From positions 1 through 64,000 of the forward strand of contig CAJNOI010000188.1 of the NCBI GenBank assembly GCA_905250115.1: a stretch of 64,000 bases of DNA. The letters run 5' to 3'. The notes beneath the pieces are model-generated. The model made no database searches. It saw only the letters and a program-made list of their open reading frames with translations, and was not told the DNA's origin. This document shows positions 24,721-37,624 of this stretch, piece by piece (within the stretch, counting starts at the first letter, position 1; every line of letters begins with the position of its first letter). The position numbers and the translations under genes were made by a program. This DNA is from Adineta steineri. Lineage: Eukaryota; Rotifera; Eurotatoria; Adinetida; Adinetidae.

Positions 24721-26000
24721 CTTTTTTTATATTGTGGATAACATTTTTGTTTTAATTAAGTTCTTCTTTACATGATATAGTTTTATAATAATACCAGTAG
24801 AGTTAATAGTATTTATCGAATTGTAAACGATTTTCATGTATATGTTTTCAAAAAGTAAACCTGATACTAGTTTGATTTGTGCATGAAGTTGTATTCGATT
24901 GCATATACTGAATTTATGCAAATTCGTATGTTATTCTGAGATTATTTCGCTATTAATTATTATTTTAGAGTATTTAAAAAAAAGAATTAATGACCAAGAA
25001 ATAATGGACCGTTGCTCAGTAATTCGATCAAGATGCAAATGAGATATACCTACTGAAGGCTTGATTTTAATTACATTTCTAAAATAAATTGTATACTCCC
25101 TATAAGAAATGTACCATAATGAATACCTTATATGGTGCAGTTTTATATTTTGTATTATCTATTTGAGAACATACTTTCATTCAATAATAGTATAGTACTG
25201 TCTTTAATCTATTCACACAGAGTGATCAAATGAGTTATTTCATATGATCATCTATGCCTCTGGTGTTTTGACAAAATTAATTTGATATAAATAACTAGTT
25301 TATCTCAATTTTTTGCAACGATTATCAGCACCTGAATGATAGATCGAAAGACAAATAATATATAATGATTGCATATGTTGGGCTTATTTAACTTAATGTG
25401 TTATGAAACATTTCTTAGCAAAATGTAATAATTTATTCATGTATTAGTTCTGTTGTCTACTGCTGATTATTTTTCATACAGTTATTCAATATCTATGCGT
25501 TATATCAGTTTACAATAGTTTATATTTGTTTCAGTAATAAACTCAATCGTATTCGGTATGTTCTCAGCAGCATGAAACAGAATGAAAAAAATATTTCATA
25601 TTTTACCGTAATTACTCAATGTCAAAAAATATAACTTTATATAAGTATCTAGTAATTTATATAAAAATGTAGTAGTCGTCAGGTCCGAAGTGTTTGAAAG
25701 TGGTTTAATGGTTTACTGCCTCCGAACTGTTCGACTTAAGAAAAGACTGTATTGGTCAGTTTTGAAAAATAAACTGATTTCAGTCTTGTATCTACGTCAC
25801 TACTAGCACGACATATGACCTATGATTATTTTCTCTTTTTACTTTTTTTTATACCGTTAGAAAAAAATTCATATATATATTTTATGCTTGACTATTTACA
25901 TTGATCTTTTAGTATATTTTCTTGTTTGCAATATATAAATAAAAAAGGAAGTATAAAAAACATTTTTCTACAATTTATTAATTATTTTTAAATATATAAT
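24721..26000. other. AT-rich spacer
   Basis: No supported gene, RNA or repeat. Small frames here are short and Ile/Asn-rich, as expected by chance in AT-rich DNA. Confidence 0.5.
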
Positions 26001-26202
26001 TTAAGCATTCGGTGCTAATGATCGATCTCCATTTAAATCAAGTTTTGCAGGAGAATTTTCACCTTTACGATTTTCTTCTCTAAGTAAATCATAAAAAGAC
26101 AATAATTCTTATCTATACATACAGTTCCAATTTGTTCCATTTTTATCAATATCTAAATATTGATTTCATCTTCTTGTACTTACCATACATATTAAATGCC
26201 AT
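26001..26202 (-). pseudogene. EF-hand-like gene remnant
   Basis: It starts MAFNMY at 26202. After a possible 31-base GT-AG intron come DIDKNGTNWN, an in-frame TAA, then ELLSFYDLLREENRKGENSP and a C-terminus ending APNA-stop at 26001. The DIDKNGT...NELLSFYDLL pattern is like one calcium-binding EF-hand loop and following helix. An intact protein would need removal of the TAA, and only one hand is visible. A remnant or terminal fragment is the best reading. Confidence 0.4.
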
Positions 26203-26647
26203 ATTAATAACTTATTTAATGAGAGAGACAACAAATTCTAATCATCATATGCAATTTATACATTAAACAGATTACATTTGCATCGTAATAGTACTTCGTA
26301 CAACAATTTAAATAAGATAATACGAATATATCGTAGGGTAAAGAAAAGTACGAAAATTGTATGATGAATTATTTAATAATCATACTTTTGCGTTAACTGT
26401 TGATAATTCATTCATATCTTCAATAAGTATACAGAATATCAAAGAATAAAAAAGGGTAACGAGAAATGTCTTTGATACTTAAAATTTGAATGATAAACTA
26501 GTCTTGATTGTACCGTATAATCATACATTTAATTCTTCAAAGACTATACAGAACTAATAAAGAAACGATGAACAATAAATATCTGATAATTAATTTAAAT
26601 TATTTCTATCTAATAAAATTATTGCAGAATGAAACAAAAAAAGAATA
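26203..26647. other. Spacer downstream (minus sense) of tRNA copy 4
   Basis: AT-rich, nothing supported. Confidence 0.5.
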
Positions 26648-26719
26648 CTCCGCGGCGGGGAATCGAACCCCGGTTTCCCGCGTGACAGGCGGGGATACTC
26701 ACCACTATACTACCGCGGA
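26648..26719 (-). tRNA. tRNA-Asp (GTC), copy 4
   Basis: 72 bases, same structure and anticodon GTC. It differs from the other three by one D-loop base (GTGGTGAG instead of GTGGTTAG), the form usual in eukaryotic tRNA-Asp. A T run follows. It lies about 340 bases after the stop of gene copy B. Confidence 0.97.
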
Positions 26720-27058
26720 CATAAATCATCTTTAAAAATCAATATTTTCAATTTAATCTCTAATTCGTATGGAAATATTCTTATTAAAATATCGAATTCT
26801 GATTCTGTAATCATATTAAGTAATTAATCAATTTGTAGCTATACTTTCCATTTCTTTGCAACAGTTAATAACTAAACAATAAATTCAAAATAACTAAAAA
26901 CTTCTTTATTGTTTCTATAAAAAAATCAAGGAAACTTAATCCATCAATAATATTCTTGAAAAAATTTTTTCAAGAAAATTATTCTCAAGATTATTAACTA
27001 TAAACTTCTAGGAAATAACAAAAAAATAAAGTTTTCTTGTTTGAATAAACCAATTTGT
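26720..27058. other. Short spacer between tRNA copy 4 and copy B
   Basis: It includes the shared tRNA 5' flank (ATAAATCATC...) and the 3' UTR of copy B. Nothing else is seen. Confidence 0.5.
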
Positions 27059-30000
27059 TTAAGACATATTTTCATCAGAAGGATGATCGGAAACACTCAT
27101 GTCATCATTATCATCTGCAATATCTCCATCTTCTTTCCAAGGTACAGTATATTCCATTGCTTGTTGTCGTAAATATAAATCATCACTTTTTCGTATTTCT
27201 CGAAGAAGATTTTGACATTTTTCTCTATCAACACCGTTATCATTAAATACATGATTTTTAAGAAAATCAAAAACAAATAATGTTCGATTTTTTTCTTTAA
27301 TAAACCATTGAGCTACTTCAAGTTTTTCATCACCACTTAATTGTTGAATAAAAAAAGATGAATGACTATTATTGATTTCACTTGATATGTCTGTTAATAT
27401 TCGTTCAAAATAATTTTTAGGTAAATTTTCTTGAAACATTTGCAATACATCTTCAAGTTCTTCTTTATTTTGAGTTGTTTTTATCAATAATTTTGCTAAT
27501 TGAGGAGACAATGTCTTATCAAATTGAAGAATAATTGGAGCAAGTGAACGAAAAGAAATTTTTTTTTCATTATCAAAATCATTTATTTTAGAATTAAGAA
27601 TTGTTAAAAGACTTTGAATACGATGATAAACTGGTAAATCATGTTGATTATCAATAGCATTTTCTTTCGAATCAATTTCTTCTCGACGTGACATCATTTT
27701 TTTAATTATATCATAAACCATATTTGATGATAATCTATGTAATAAAAATAGAAATTATTTTATTCTATAATAATTTATTTTACATACGTTTTTGGTTGTT
27801 TATAAACTGAAAGAATTTTTTCAAAAGCATTTGACCATAAACTACTTCCATCTTTATCAAATTGTATACATATTTCTTGAGCTTTTTCATATAATTTCTT
27901 CATATCACAATGTTCATGATCAATATTAGACCAAGCCCATGAACGTGCTTTTAATGATGTTGGATGATCTAAGACTTTAAATTGTATTCGATTAATAAAT
28001 GTTTCAAAGACATTTTCAGATGAATGTTTTAGTTTTGTTAATGGCCAAGAAGGAGAAGATTTTCCTGGCTGATCAGCAAATAAATTTTGTACAACAGGAA
28101 GATAATCATCGTCTGCTGCTTCTTCGAGAATTTCCCAAATAATATTTTCATCTTCATTTGAAGATGTTTTACCAATAAAATGAAGTAAAGTTAAGATAAG
28201 ACATGCACGAACATCTTGATGTGGATGTTTATTCCATATTGGTTTAATAATTAATTTTATTAAGTTTGTATTTGATACATATTCAACTAATAAACGAAGT
28301 AGTGCTTTATTTGCTGTTGTACCTTAAAATAAAATATAGATAAATAAATAATAAGTTTAACGTTTTCTTTACCAAGTTTTTGAAATTGTTCACTTTGTAT
28401 AAAATCCAGATATTTTTCTAGAAATATTTCATCCGGTATTTTTCTTGAAATACTTAACAAAGCATCACTAATATATTTTGCATTTGATGCATTTAATTTT
28501 GTTGTTAAAAACTCCAAATGTTTAATTAATGATTGTAGAGTTAAATCAAATGTAGATGGTAAACATATGATAATATCGTTAAGTGGTTCCGTAGCAGCAC
28601 CTCGATTACGAGAACTTTTCTTCTCTGTAGAACTGTCAATTGGTAATGGTGAATCTTGTTTTTTATAGATCCATTCGAGAGTTATATTATATGTATGTGT
28701 TAGACGACGAAGAATACGAAATGATACTAATTTTTGTAAATTACTTACTTCTTTATCCTAAAGAAAAAACAAAATTTTAAATTTTTCAATATTTTTGTAG
28801 ACAATTTTTTACTTGAAGATAATCATTTAGAATAATATTTGTAATATGTTCTTGTTGTTTTCCAGTTAATAAATGAGATAAGCTCGATAAAGTATCAGTA
28901 TTTAAACCAGGTTCCTTCATATTTTTCTTAGGTGAAGTTAAAATTGTTGAAAATTTACTTTGTTCATTTGATAATTTATCAAAAGTAAAACATTTCTCAT
29001 CTTGAATTAATTGATCTATGAGTTGTCGATGTTGTTGTGAACGTATCGCAATTTGTTGAACATCTGTATTAATAAAAAATAATTTATCCAGTTTATTAAT
29101 TAAATAATTAACACGTTGAAATCGAGTTGAACGATTTTTGAGATAAAATGAAATTAATGTCGAATGTGAATCAATACTAAATGATGATTGAAGTTTTGTT
29201 GATGAAGGAAGAAATTCAGTAAAAAATTTATCAATAAATGAATCAATTTCTGGTAAACGCCAAGCTTCGTCAATAGCTGAATTTAATACACTAACTAATT
29301 CGGTCAACATAGATTTTGAAATCAATTTTGGAAAGATATCTGAGATAAGAATATTTGCCAATATATGACGTGTTTCTGGATATGTTTTAGATATCGATGC
29401 AGTAAATATTCTATAAACATCATTTTTCGAAGAACATCTAAATTGAAATTAAAAATTGTAAATTTTGTATTATGAATTAATAATCTTACTCTTTAAGAAT
29501 TTTCGTAGCAAATGTTTGAATTTTTTCTTTTTGTTCTTTATTTGAAGAATGTTCAACAAGTTGAAGTAAAAATATTTGATAATTAATGATAAGTCGTAAA
29601 GTATTTTCTGATTGTTGTAAATGATTTAATGCAATATTAATTATATTTTCAATTGATTCAAAATTATTTGGTAACATTTCCAATGGAAATTTATTTTTAA
29701 CTGATTTAAGTTGTTCTAAGAAAAGTTCAATAACAATAAGTTGTTCATTAGTAAATCTTTTCTCAATCCATTGAAGAACTTTTTTAACAGATTCACCATT
29801 TGTTGAAACAGCACATTGAAAAAATAATGGATAATTTACTTGACGTTGATTTACATCAGAACTTGTTTGTTTAAATAATGATAAAAATTCATTAAATATC
29901 TCTTCTGTCATTGTTTGATAACGAATTAATGATAAACGGTCTCCAGCTTCAACAATTCCTTTTTTTTCTAATTGTGATATTAAATTAATTGAAAGTGGAG

Positions 30001-31283
30001 TTGTTAATTCTGGATATAATTCTAATAGTTGAAGAGTACTTCTATCTCCTTCTTTTAATAATTTTTTAAGAAATAATTCTTTTCCAATATGTTCATTTAT
30101 AACAGTATCAAATAACCATTTTCGTTGTTTTTTAATTCCACCAATACTTATGTTAGAATTTCCTTCTTCTAACATATATTGAACAAGACGAATTGTATGA
30201 TTTGATGACCATTTACATTTATCATACAATGTAGAGAATAATTCAACATTATTTTTAATTGAAAATGAACGAGGAAGTGAAAATGATCCAAGTTCATATC
30301 CATCATTTGACCAAGTTGATTGATATTTAATTACACCTAAATAACAAATTAAAATTAAAAACTAAGATAAATAAATAAATATAAACCTGGTTGATTTGAA
30401 GCAACAATTGCCATTAATTCAATCATTTCAGTTGGTGCTTTTTTAAAAAAATATTCTTGTTTGGATTGAATTATAGTTGGTAAAAATCGTTCATGTTTTT
30501 CTAATTGATTTAGATATTCAATTGTTAAGCGAACCAATTCTTTTGGTTGTTTTTCAACAATTGCTTCAAATAATTTTTCGTGATCTCGAAAATAACTTCG
30601 AAATTTTTCATGATTTGATTTTTTCTCTTTTAGATCATTTCGAATTAAATCAATAATAACACGAGGTTGATAACGAATTAATGCTGATGAACAATCAATT
30701 TGTTCAAGATGTTTCAATGACCATCGAGATAAAAGATCAAATATTTGTTCTTTTGTACAAAATGGTAATAAATGTGCATCGATATTATATTGTGAATGAT
30801 GATTTGTTTGAGTTAAATGAGAAGCAAGTGAATAGAAAAATGTTGAAGATTTTTTTAAATATTTATGTCGATGTAAATCTTGTAAAAGTCGATATTTAAA
30901 ACTAAATTAGAAAATAATAATAAAATATTTTTATTGAAAAAAAGTAAGATTTACTATCGAGGCATATTTTTCTCATTGAGATTTTGAATAATAAAATTAA
31001 AAATTTGTTTTTCATCTTTTTCAAGTTGAATCCAATTTTGTGCAGCAATTGTTCGTTGTTTTATTGGTAATGAATCAATTTGAATTATTTCTAATAAATT
31101 CTTTTGATTTTTAGTTGATGTTGATAAAAATACAAACATTTGTAAATCATCATATGATGATAATAAAGATTCTTTTAAATATTTTTCAATTTCACTTTTA
31201 TTTTCTAATGATAAAACATATTTCAGACGATCTTGAAATGTTCCATCTTGTTTTAATAATTCATATTTAGCGATTGAAGACAT
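27059..31283 (-). CDS. Large helical-repeat-like protein of unknown function, copy B (intact)
   Basis: Seven exons (31283-30955, 30901-30387, 30336-29490, 29437-28813, 28757-28373, 28322-27788, 27734-27059) sum to 3912 bases, a single frame of 1303 residues. The sequence is Leu/Ile/Glu/Lys-rich and almost all helical, with many pairs of about 15-residue amphipathic helices (for example PLSINLISQLEKKGIVEA and ESVKKVLQWIEKRFTNE). This suggests a HEAT/ARM-like solenoid. No enzyme motif, transmembrane segment or signal peptide is visible. The C-terminus is acidic (DIADDNDDMSVSDHPSDENM). I do not recognise the family. Copy A (15.7-19.0 kb) and relic C (24.4 kb) are paralogues on the same strand, each associated with tRNA-Asp genes. 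Confidence 0.85.
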
Positions 31284-32448
31284 TTGTTTTATTCTAAATA
31301 ATAAATATCTACAAGTAAAATATGTTCTTTTATATATTAAAGAAAAATAAAGTTGTTGTTTTTTTCGTGATGAAATCCGCTGGAGTGCAATAAATATTTC
31401 TATAGTCGAGGTATTCGTTTTATTCTTTTCGTCATAAAGTAATCACGATGAATAAGATTTATTTTTCTGTTCTTTCTCAATCATTTGTAATAACGAACAA
31501 ATTTCGCAAAGATATAATCGTAGGAAAATCTATATTTATTTAACAGAATTATATTATCATATGTAGAAAAATCTTCTAATGACACAAGAATTATTCACGA
31601 GCAAAACCCCAATATAGGAAATGTAATTTCCTAATAAATTCAATATATCGAACAAGTACAAATTCTCATCATCAATTCATTTTTATTTTATTAAATCTAA
31701 CTCTCACTAAACAATAATCTAATAAAATAATATTTATTTAAAAAAATAATTTATTAAGGTGTCCCCGTATTTCAATGGCTGAGAGATAAACAAAATGAAA
31801 CGTGTAAAAAGAGGGCGCAGTTATATTAGAACTATTATATTCCAAAGAATACAAAGTATATTGATAAGAGATATCTTTTCTGCTATTCAAATGATGAATT
31901 ATGTAATATTGTAATATATTCTTGCAAGTTTTAAAATTGATGAATTTTATTTATTTAAACCAAAATAATATAACATATATCGCAATTGATCTATACAACT
32001 TTTGAAGTGTTTATATCTTATCTTATTGAAAAATAGACTTTATATTAATTAATACATAATTAACCAATATTATCTTTTTTCTATTAAAATACATGAGTAA
32101 ATATTAATCGAATAGTTTTCAAAAATAATGATATTTAGAACGACGGGAAAAGAAAATCTTTATGTGGTCATTGACAAATTTAAGTATTACATTTGCAAAA
32201 TTCTAATGTATTCGATTGAATAAATAAACTGGAATTTTGATTTGAAATTGAATTTTATTTGAAAAAAAAGATTGTTAATAATATAAAGTAGTGTCATCTA
32301 TAAAGAGAAAAAAAAGATTGATAAAATAGTCCAATAAAAATGTTTAGTGTGCCTCTATTCATTGTTATATTTTCTTCATATCTTATCATAAACACGTTAC
32401 CATTCCTCCTGAACTTGGTCATATTTCGATCTTAAAATAAATTGAAAA
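31284..32448. other. Intergenic spacer upstream of copy B and of V-ATPase E
   Basis: The left part repeats the upstream region of copy A (blocks near 31290-31345 and 31795-31830). The rest should hold the V-ATPase E promoter. No gene is visible. Confidence 0.5.
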
Positions 32449-33245
32449 ATGGGTTTAAGTGAAAATGATGTTGCTAAACAGGTTTGTTATTTATTTTTTT
32501 GTTGAAAACTAAATCTATTTGTAAATATAATAACAGATTCAACAAATGATATCATTTATAAAACAAGAAGCAGCTGAAAAAGTTGAAGAAATCGAAGCAA
32601 AAGCTGAAGAAGAATTTAATATTGAAAAAAGTCGTTTGGTTTCTCAACAACGTATTAAAATAATTGAATATTATGATAAAAAAGAAAAACAAATTGAATT
32701 ACAAAGAAAAATTCAACATTCAAATTTAGCAAATGCAAGTCGTTTAGCAATTCTTAAAGCACGAGATGATTATGTTCAAACATTAAAAGATGAAGCGCGA
32801 AAACAATTAACTATTTTAACACAAGATCAATCAAAATATACAACAATTCTTGCTAATCTTATTGCACAAGGTCTTTTTTTACTTATGGAAAAAGATGTTA
32901 CTATAAGATGTCGACGTAATGATACAAATCTTGTTAAACAACTTATTCCTGATGCAATGGATCGTTATAAAAAAGAATTAAAACAAAAAGATATTAAAAT
33001 TACAATTGATGAGAAGAATTTTTTACCTGACGAATCGTTTGTATTTTCAAAAGAAGATTATTCAAAAAAAATTAAAATTTAATTTTTTGTTTAGAGCTGG
33101 TGGTATTGAACTTTATGCAATGGGAGGAAAAATTAAAGTATCGAATACAATTGAAGCTCGACTTTCAATGATTTTTAATCAAATTCTTCCTGAAATACGA
33201 GAAAAATTATTTGGTGTTAATCAAAATAGAAAATATCATGATTAA
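32449..33245 (+). CDS. ATP6V1E1: V-type proton ATPase subunit E
   Basis: Three exons (32449-32481, 32537-33036, 33095-33245) join in frame to 227 residues, the family length. It starts MGLSENDVAKQ/IQQMISFIKQEA and continues with the EAEEKVEEIEAKAEEEFNIEK-type helix that forms the peripheral stalk with subunit G. Then come RLAILKARDDYV, LLMEKDVTIRCRR and the conserved C-terminus GGIELYAMGGKIKVSNT, EARLSMIFNQILPEIRE, LFGVNQNRK. Subunit E holds the V1 sector stationary in the proton pump of endomembranes. Single-copy housekeeping gene; nothing odd. Confidence 0.96.
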
Positions 33246-34180
33246 TTTATTTTATTTGATTTTATTTTTCCATAAACATTCCGAGATAGACAAAACAAGT
33301 GCAATTTTTTTAACCTTTGTCATTTAATCTATATTTTTTTTCTTTTCTCTTTTCTCTTTAGCCGATTCCGAATAAATAAAGTTCTATGTCAATGTGTATG
33401 TCACCCATGTCTAGTTAGAAAAATTTATTTTATTATATTAAATTCAAGGAATCATCGATTGGACAAAAAATAACTTAGAGGAGAATTTTAAGATACAAAA
33501 ATTTTTTTTCAATACACTTTTAACAATGCTAATTTCAAATATGACCATGAGAAATACCCTTAGGTCTTTTTATAAGGTGTAGGTGAAAAATTTATTTTAT
33601 TGCTATATCGATGTTTTGATAAATTGAAATGATAAAGTATGTTGATTTATCTATGTCGAAAGGGACTTAAGCTTTTTTAAATGTTAAAGCGAAGTGTATG
33701 TAGAAAGTGTATTTATCGATAAAAGTTATTCATGTAAAATAAATGATGATATGAATTTACGAAATTAGCTATTATTTTTGGATCTCAAATTTCATATCTA
33801 TTGTCTATCTATGAAAGTATATAATATTAGTAGGATTCATATCAATAAAAATCATTGTGCTGTAAACAGAACACAGTATATGTAAGAGAATATAATAGTA
33901 ACAACTTAAAAAATTCTTTCGTGATCTTGCATCCGACTCTCAACTTTATCTCTATTTTTGAATATACCGCTATCAGCACGTTTAGTAATACTATGAACTT
34001 CACATATTTCATAAAAATATGCTTTATCATTTGAATCTATCAAAACATCGATAAAGAAAAAACCACATTTTTCACCTAGAAAATCGATTATTTTTTTCAC
34101 CCACACCCCATAAAAAGGCCTAAGGCCATTTTTCATACTCATATTTGGAAATGTAAGAAATGAAGAAAAAAAAGTCGTAT
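33246..34180. other. Spacer between V-ATPase E and the GPCR
   Basis: It contains the 3' UTRs of two convergent genes. A minus-strand open stretch, about 34140-33906, reads YGVWVKKIIDFLGEKCGF and DVLIDSNDKAYFYEI, vaguely like an ATP-grasp/synapsin C-terminal fragment, but it has no start of its own. I do not call it as a gene. Confidence 0.4.
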
Positions 34181-35154
34181 TTAAATTGTCGGTTGTTGAA
34201 TTGGATTTATTTGATTTCGTTTTCTCCAAATAAATATTTTTTCTTTTACTGTTCGACGAAAACGACTTGATGAAATTAAAAATATATAACAACTTCCCTA
34301 AAATAAAATGAAAATATTCATTTAAATAAATAAATAACTAAACATACTGAATAATAAACATATGTTAATAAAGTAAGAATTGTAAAAATCGAATTTTCAA
34401 TTATTAATCGATTTGTATCTTTAATCATACCATTTGTTATTAAAATGTAAACAACATTAATACTATATGGAGTTATAAACATAGCAATAAGTATAACTTG
34501 AAATAAAGTCATTTTAATTAATTGACGATCAATTTGTTGTTGAACAAGAACTCGTGTTAAATGAATATTTCGAATAGTTAAATAACCAAATAAAATCATT
34601 ATTAGACTTGGACCAAAACAAGTAAATGTTAGAGAATAAATAGGACTATAAATAGCATAGATAATGTTACTATTTATACATTGATTTGTAATTGATGAAA
34701 TATTAAAAATTATAAAACAAGGAATTCCATGAAGACAACTTACAAGAATAAGAATAAATACTATTCGATGTGTCCATTTAATATTACTCATACGACGAAG
34801 ATTAGCATGTCTTGATGTAACGAAATATTGATCGACTGATGATAACCATGAACAGGTGAAACTTATTAAACTAAGAATAAGAAGTAAATATTGTCGAGTT
34901 TTACACCAAATAATTGATGTACGAGTTAAATCAAGTCCATAACCTACACTAACAATACGAGATGTTAGATTAATTAATAAATAAAGAATATTAGTTATTG
35001 AACAAATAAGAAAATAAAATGTACAAGGAGTTTTACGATAAGTATCAATACTTGAAAATATTAAAATATTCAAACTATTTCCAATTACACCCGTTAGAAG
35101 AAGAAAAAAACCAAAATAAATTGTTATTTGTTCACTAATGTATACTAATGACAT
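34181..35154 (-). CDS. Rhodopsin-like (class A) GPCR, rotifer type
   Basis: Exon 1 is 35154-34348 and exon 2 is 34297-34181. The GTATGT donor and TTTTAG acceptor join YVYYS to GSCYIFLISSSRFRRTVK, giving 307 residues. Seven hydrophobic helices are visible: FFLLLTGVIGNSLNILIF (TM1 with the conserved GN), FYFLICSITNILYLLINL, LLLILSLISFTCSWLSSVDQ (TM3), RIVFILILVSCLHGIPCFII, IYSLTFTCFGPSLIMILFGY, TLFQVILIAMFITPYSINVV, and a last helix ending in the YYSGSCYIF segment. The DRY box reads VDQYF. The third loop is RQLIKMTLFQV. The ligand is unknown; rotifers have large expansions of such receptors. The start is the ATG at 35154 (only a TTG lies further up). Confidence 0.82.
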
Positions 35155-36996
35155 TAACAAAGTCTACAATATAGAAATAATTCAAGTTGTATACTCACTT
35201 CTCAAAAATATTTTCATCCAATGTCAATTCAGTATTCAAACATAGAATTACTCTTATAAATCTAATTTTAATTACGGAATATTTTTGTTTAAAAGAATGA
35301 AAAAATTCTTCTAAGATGAAATCTACTAAAAAAAATCAACATAGCAGAAAATTACTGAGCAAACATTTTTTTGTTGTCAGATTTTAAAAATATCTATATA
35401 ATTATATTAATGAACAACTGTTTATGCAAACCAATGGCAATATGATAAAAAATTGCTACACTTGTCTTCCTCAAATCAATCATTCAATGAAATCTATTCT
35501 TTTTAATTTTAATAGTTTTCATTTAAATGTTTAGATAATAACATTTTTTTTCATTAGAAAAAATATCTTTAAAGAAATATTTTATTTAAATTTTCAGTAG
35601 CCTTTCAAATAGTCCCTTGATATTTATTAAATATATAGAACAAAGAACGCTATTTGAATTTGAATGAATAGTTTTAGATGAAAGAGAAAAGAAGAATATG
35701 AATTATTTATATCTAAATCTGAAATTTTCAAAGAGAATAAATAATATAAAATTAAAATGATCTTTTCATCCGTTATATAATCAATGGTTGGATGATCGAA
35801 CACAAAAATTACATGCTTCTGGTTCCTTTAGCAACTATATCTAGGTAGTTGTTACATGTAATTATTAGTGAGTGACAATCTGACTATGAAAATTTTTCTT
35901 TTTTAGTAGAATCATAAATATTCATTTGAATCTACATAAGTTGTGCCATTAATAAAGTTTTATTATTCTTTTTTATTTTGAATTTTAACGAAAAAAATTA
36001 GAAAAAATGAAAAAAACTTTACGTAATAACAAAACGATGAACATTGTGACTATTTGTAATGCAATGGATTACATTAACACATTGAATAATACCTGGTCCA
36101 TTATTTTATAATAATATTAAAGAGGAAAATGTCGTCATTTTATAGATAGTTCTTAAAGAAAATAGGAAAAATTCTTTTCATACAAACAAAAAATAGAGAT
36201 GAAAATAATTAATAAATTAATCGATCAACTGCTATTATTTCGATTAATAATTCTCCATTAAAATCGTCTCAACCAGTTGAATTAGCGAAAACATAATAAG
36301 TCAATGCTAAGTCTATAAACATGAATGTCATCCTTAAAACTTTTATTTTGCTAAAAAAATAGTCGAAATGTTAAATCTCAAATGTTTGCTATTATAAATC
36401 AAATTTGTTTTTTTTTGTTTCTATTTGACGAAAACAGATTTACAGATAAAGTGTAGACCCAGTTTAAAACGATCCTAGAGTGAACAAGGAACATACTTTT
36501 TACAAAGTCAAAACCAGTAAAAGATAGAGTGCAAAAAACATTACAAAACTATCTAGAAATAGTTGTGGTAAACTTTTTTTTTAATTAGATCAGAAGACCA
36601 TAAAGCTTTAATTACATACTAACTGTAGACATAGTTTTTCAAAATTGTTTTGCTTTTTATTCCTCTACTACTGAAAGAAAATTAGTCTGACTGCCACAGA
36701 AAGATGCAGTGTGAAAAACTGAACAAGAATATTATCAACTAGTTCTTTGTTTCGCTTACTTTTATGGAGAGTTTTACGATGTATTTCGGAATGTAGACCC
36801 GATTTTTGCTTATATATTTTTAAGCTGATTTTGACGGAAAGCACTACTATCATAGACCTTTCGACTCATGAACACATGCTGAGTCTGATTCATTTCGTTT
36901 TGAGCTATTTAGAAGCTATTTCTGGCAGATTATTAGAGTTTGAGGCTGAAGTCTTAATTAATACGCTTCGTTTTAAATTTTCAAGAGCCAGGAGCT
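35155..36996. other. Long AT-rich spacer left of the palindrome
   Basis: No convincing gene. A plus-strand stretch 36747-37007 is open but has no family features. Confidence 0.5.
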
Positions 36997-37233
36997 TTGT
37001 GCCATAGTTTTATAAGTTCTCTCGATGAAATCTATAACAAGAAAAAACATTGTTTATCAGAGAACCATACAAAGGCTTTCAACACAATCTCTTCTAAAAA
37101 CCTCTTTGTTGAAAACCCGAAGTTGGTGCAAGAATATCTTGAGAAGTGCAAATGGGGTAGTACGGAAATTTTTACTACGGATTCACTGAATGATAAGAAA
37201 CAAAATATACGAATCGGAGCATTATCACATTGA
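36997..37233 (+). other. Open frame next to the palindrome breakpoint
   Basis: This 78-codon frame has balanced amino acid composition (for example KAFNTISSKNLFVENPKLVQ and EKCKWGSTEIFTTDSLNDKK) and may be a remnant of an unrecognised gene. Its last codons overlap, in antisense, the duplicated signal-peptide exon of the palindrome left arm, so the break is at about 37217. No domain recognised. Confidence 0.25.
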
Positions 37234-37295
37234 AATACAACAGCCGTAAAGCTCACAAATACAAAAATATAAAATGACAACATTCGTTCCAACAT
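37032..37295 (-). pseudogene. Truncated inverted copy of the BLIP-like protein's signal-peptide region
   Basis: The first 24 codons match the signal peptide of the gene at 38430 (MLERMLSFYIFVFVS, then AVVFQCDNAP against AVVFQCDGAP). After AP the sequence changes completely and no repeat domain follows. It is a duplicated promoter and leader without a body. Confidence 0.7.
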
Positions 37296-37624
37296 ATTTT
37301 ATTAAAAAATATGAAAATCAAAAGAAAATGTTGTCAGTATTTCGTTCGTTAATCAGTAACGTTGAGTTTGTTTTTCTCTTAAAATAATAAAACTTCAATA
37401 ATAAACTTTGTTTGCATAAGTTTTAAAATTTTTGTTTTTTTCATGATTTCTCTCTAAGTCGCATCAGATGAATAATTTGATGTATATATAAGGGACGACT
37501 TCCTTTTTCATAATGATTTTTAAAGGTGATGTACTCAAACGTGTTTATCTGGAATAACAAATGACATTCAAATGAATATATGACATATTCAATGAGCAGT
37601 CATCCTATTCCGCAATGTTGAACA

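Noticed and set aside
33906..34140. Open stretch resembling an ATP-grasp/synapsin C-terminal piece
   Set aside because: It has no start codon of its own, only a faint resemblance, and overlaps the GPCR end in another frame. A remnant is possible but not supported.
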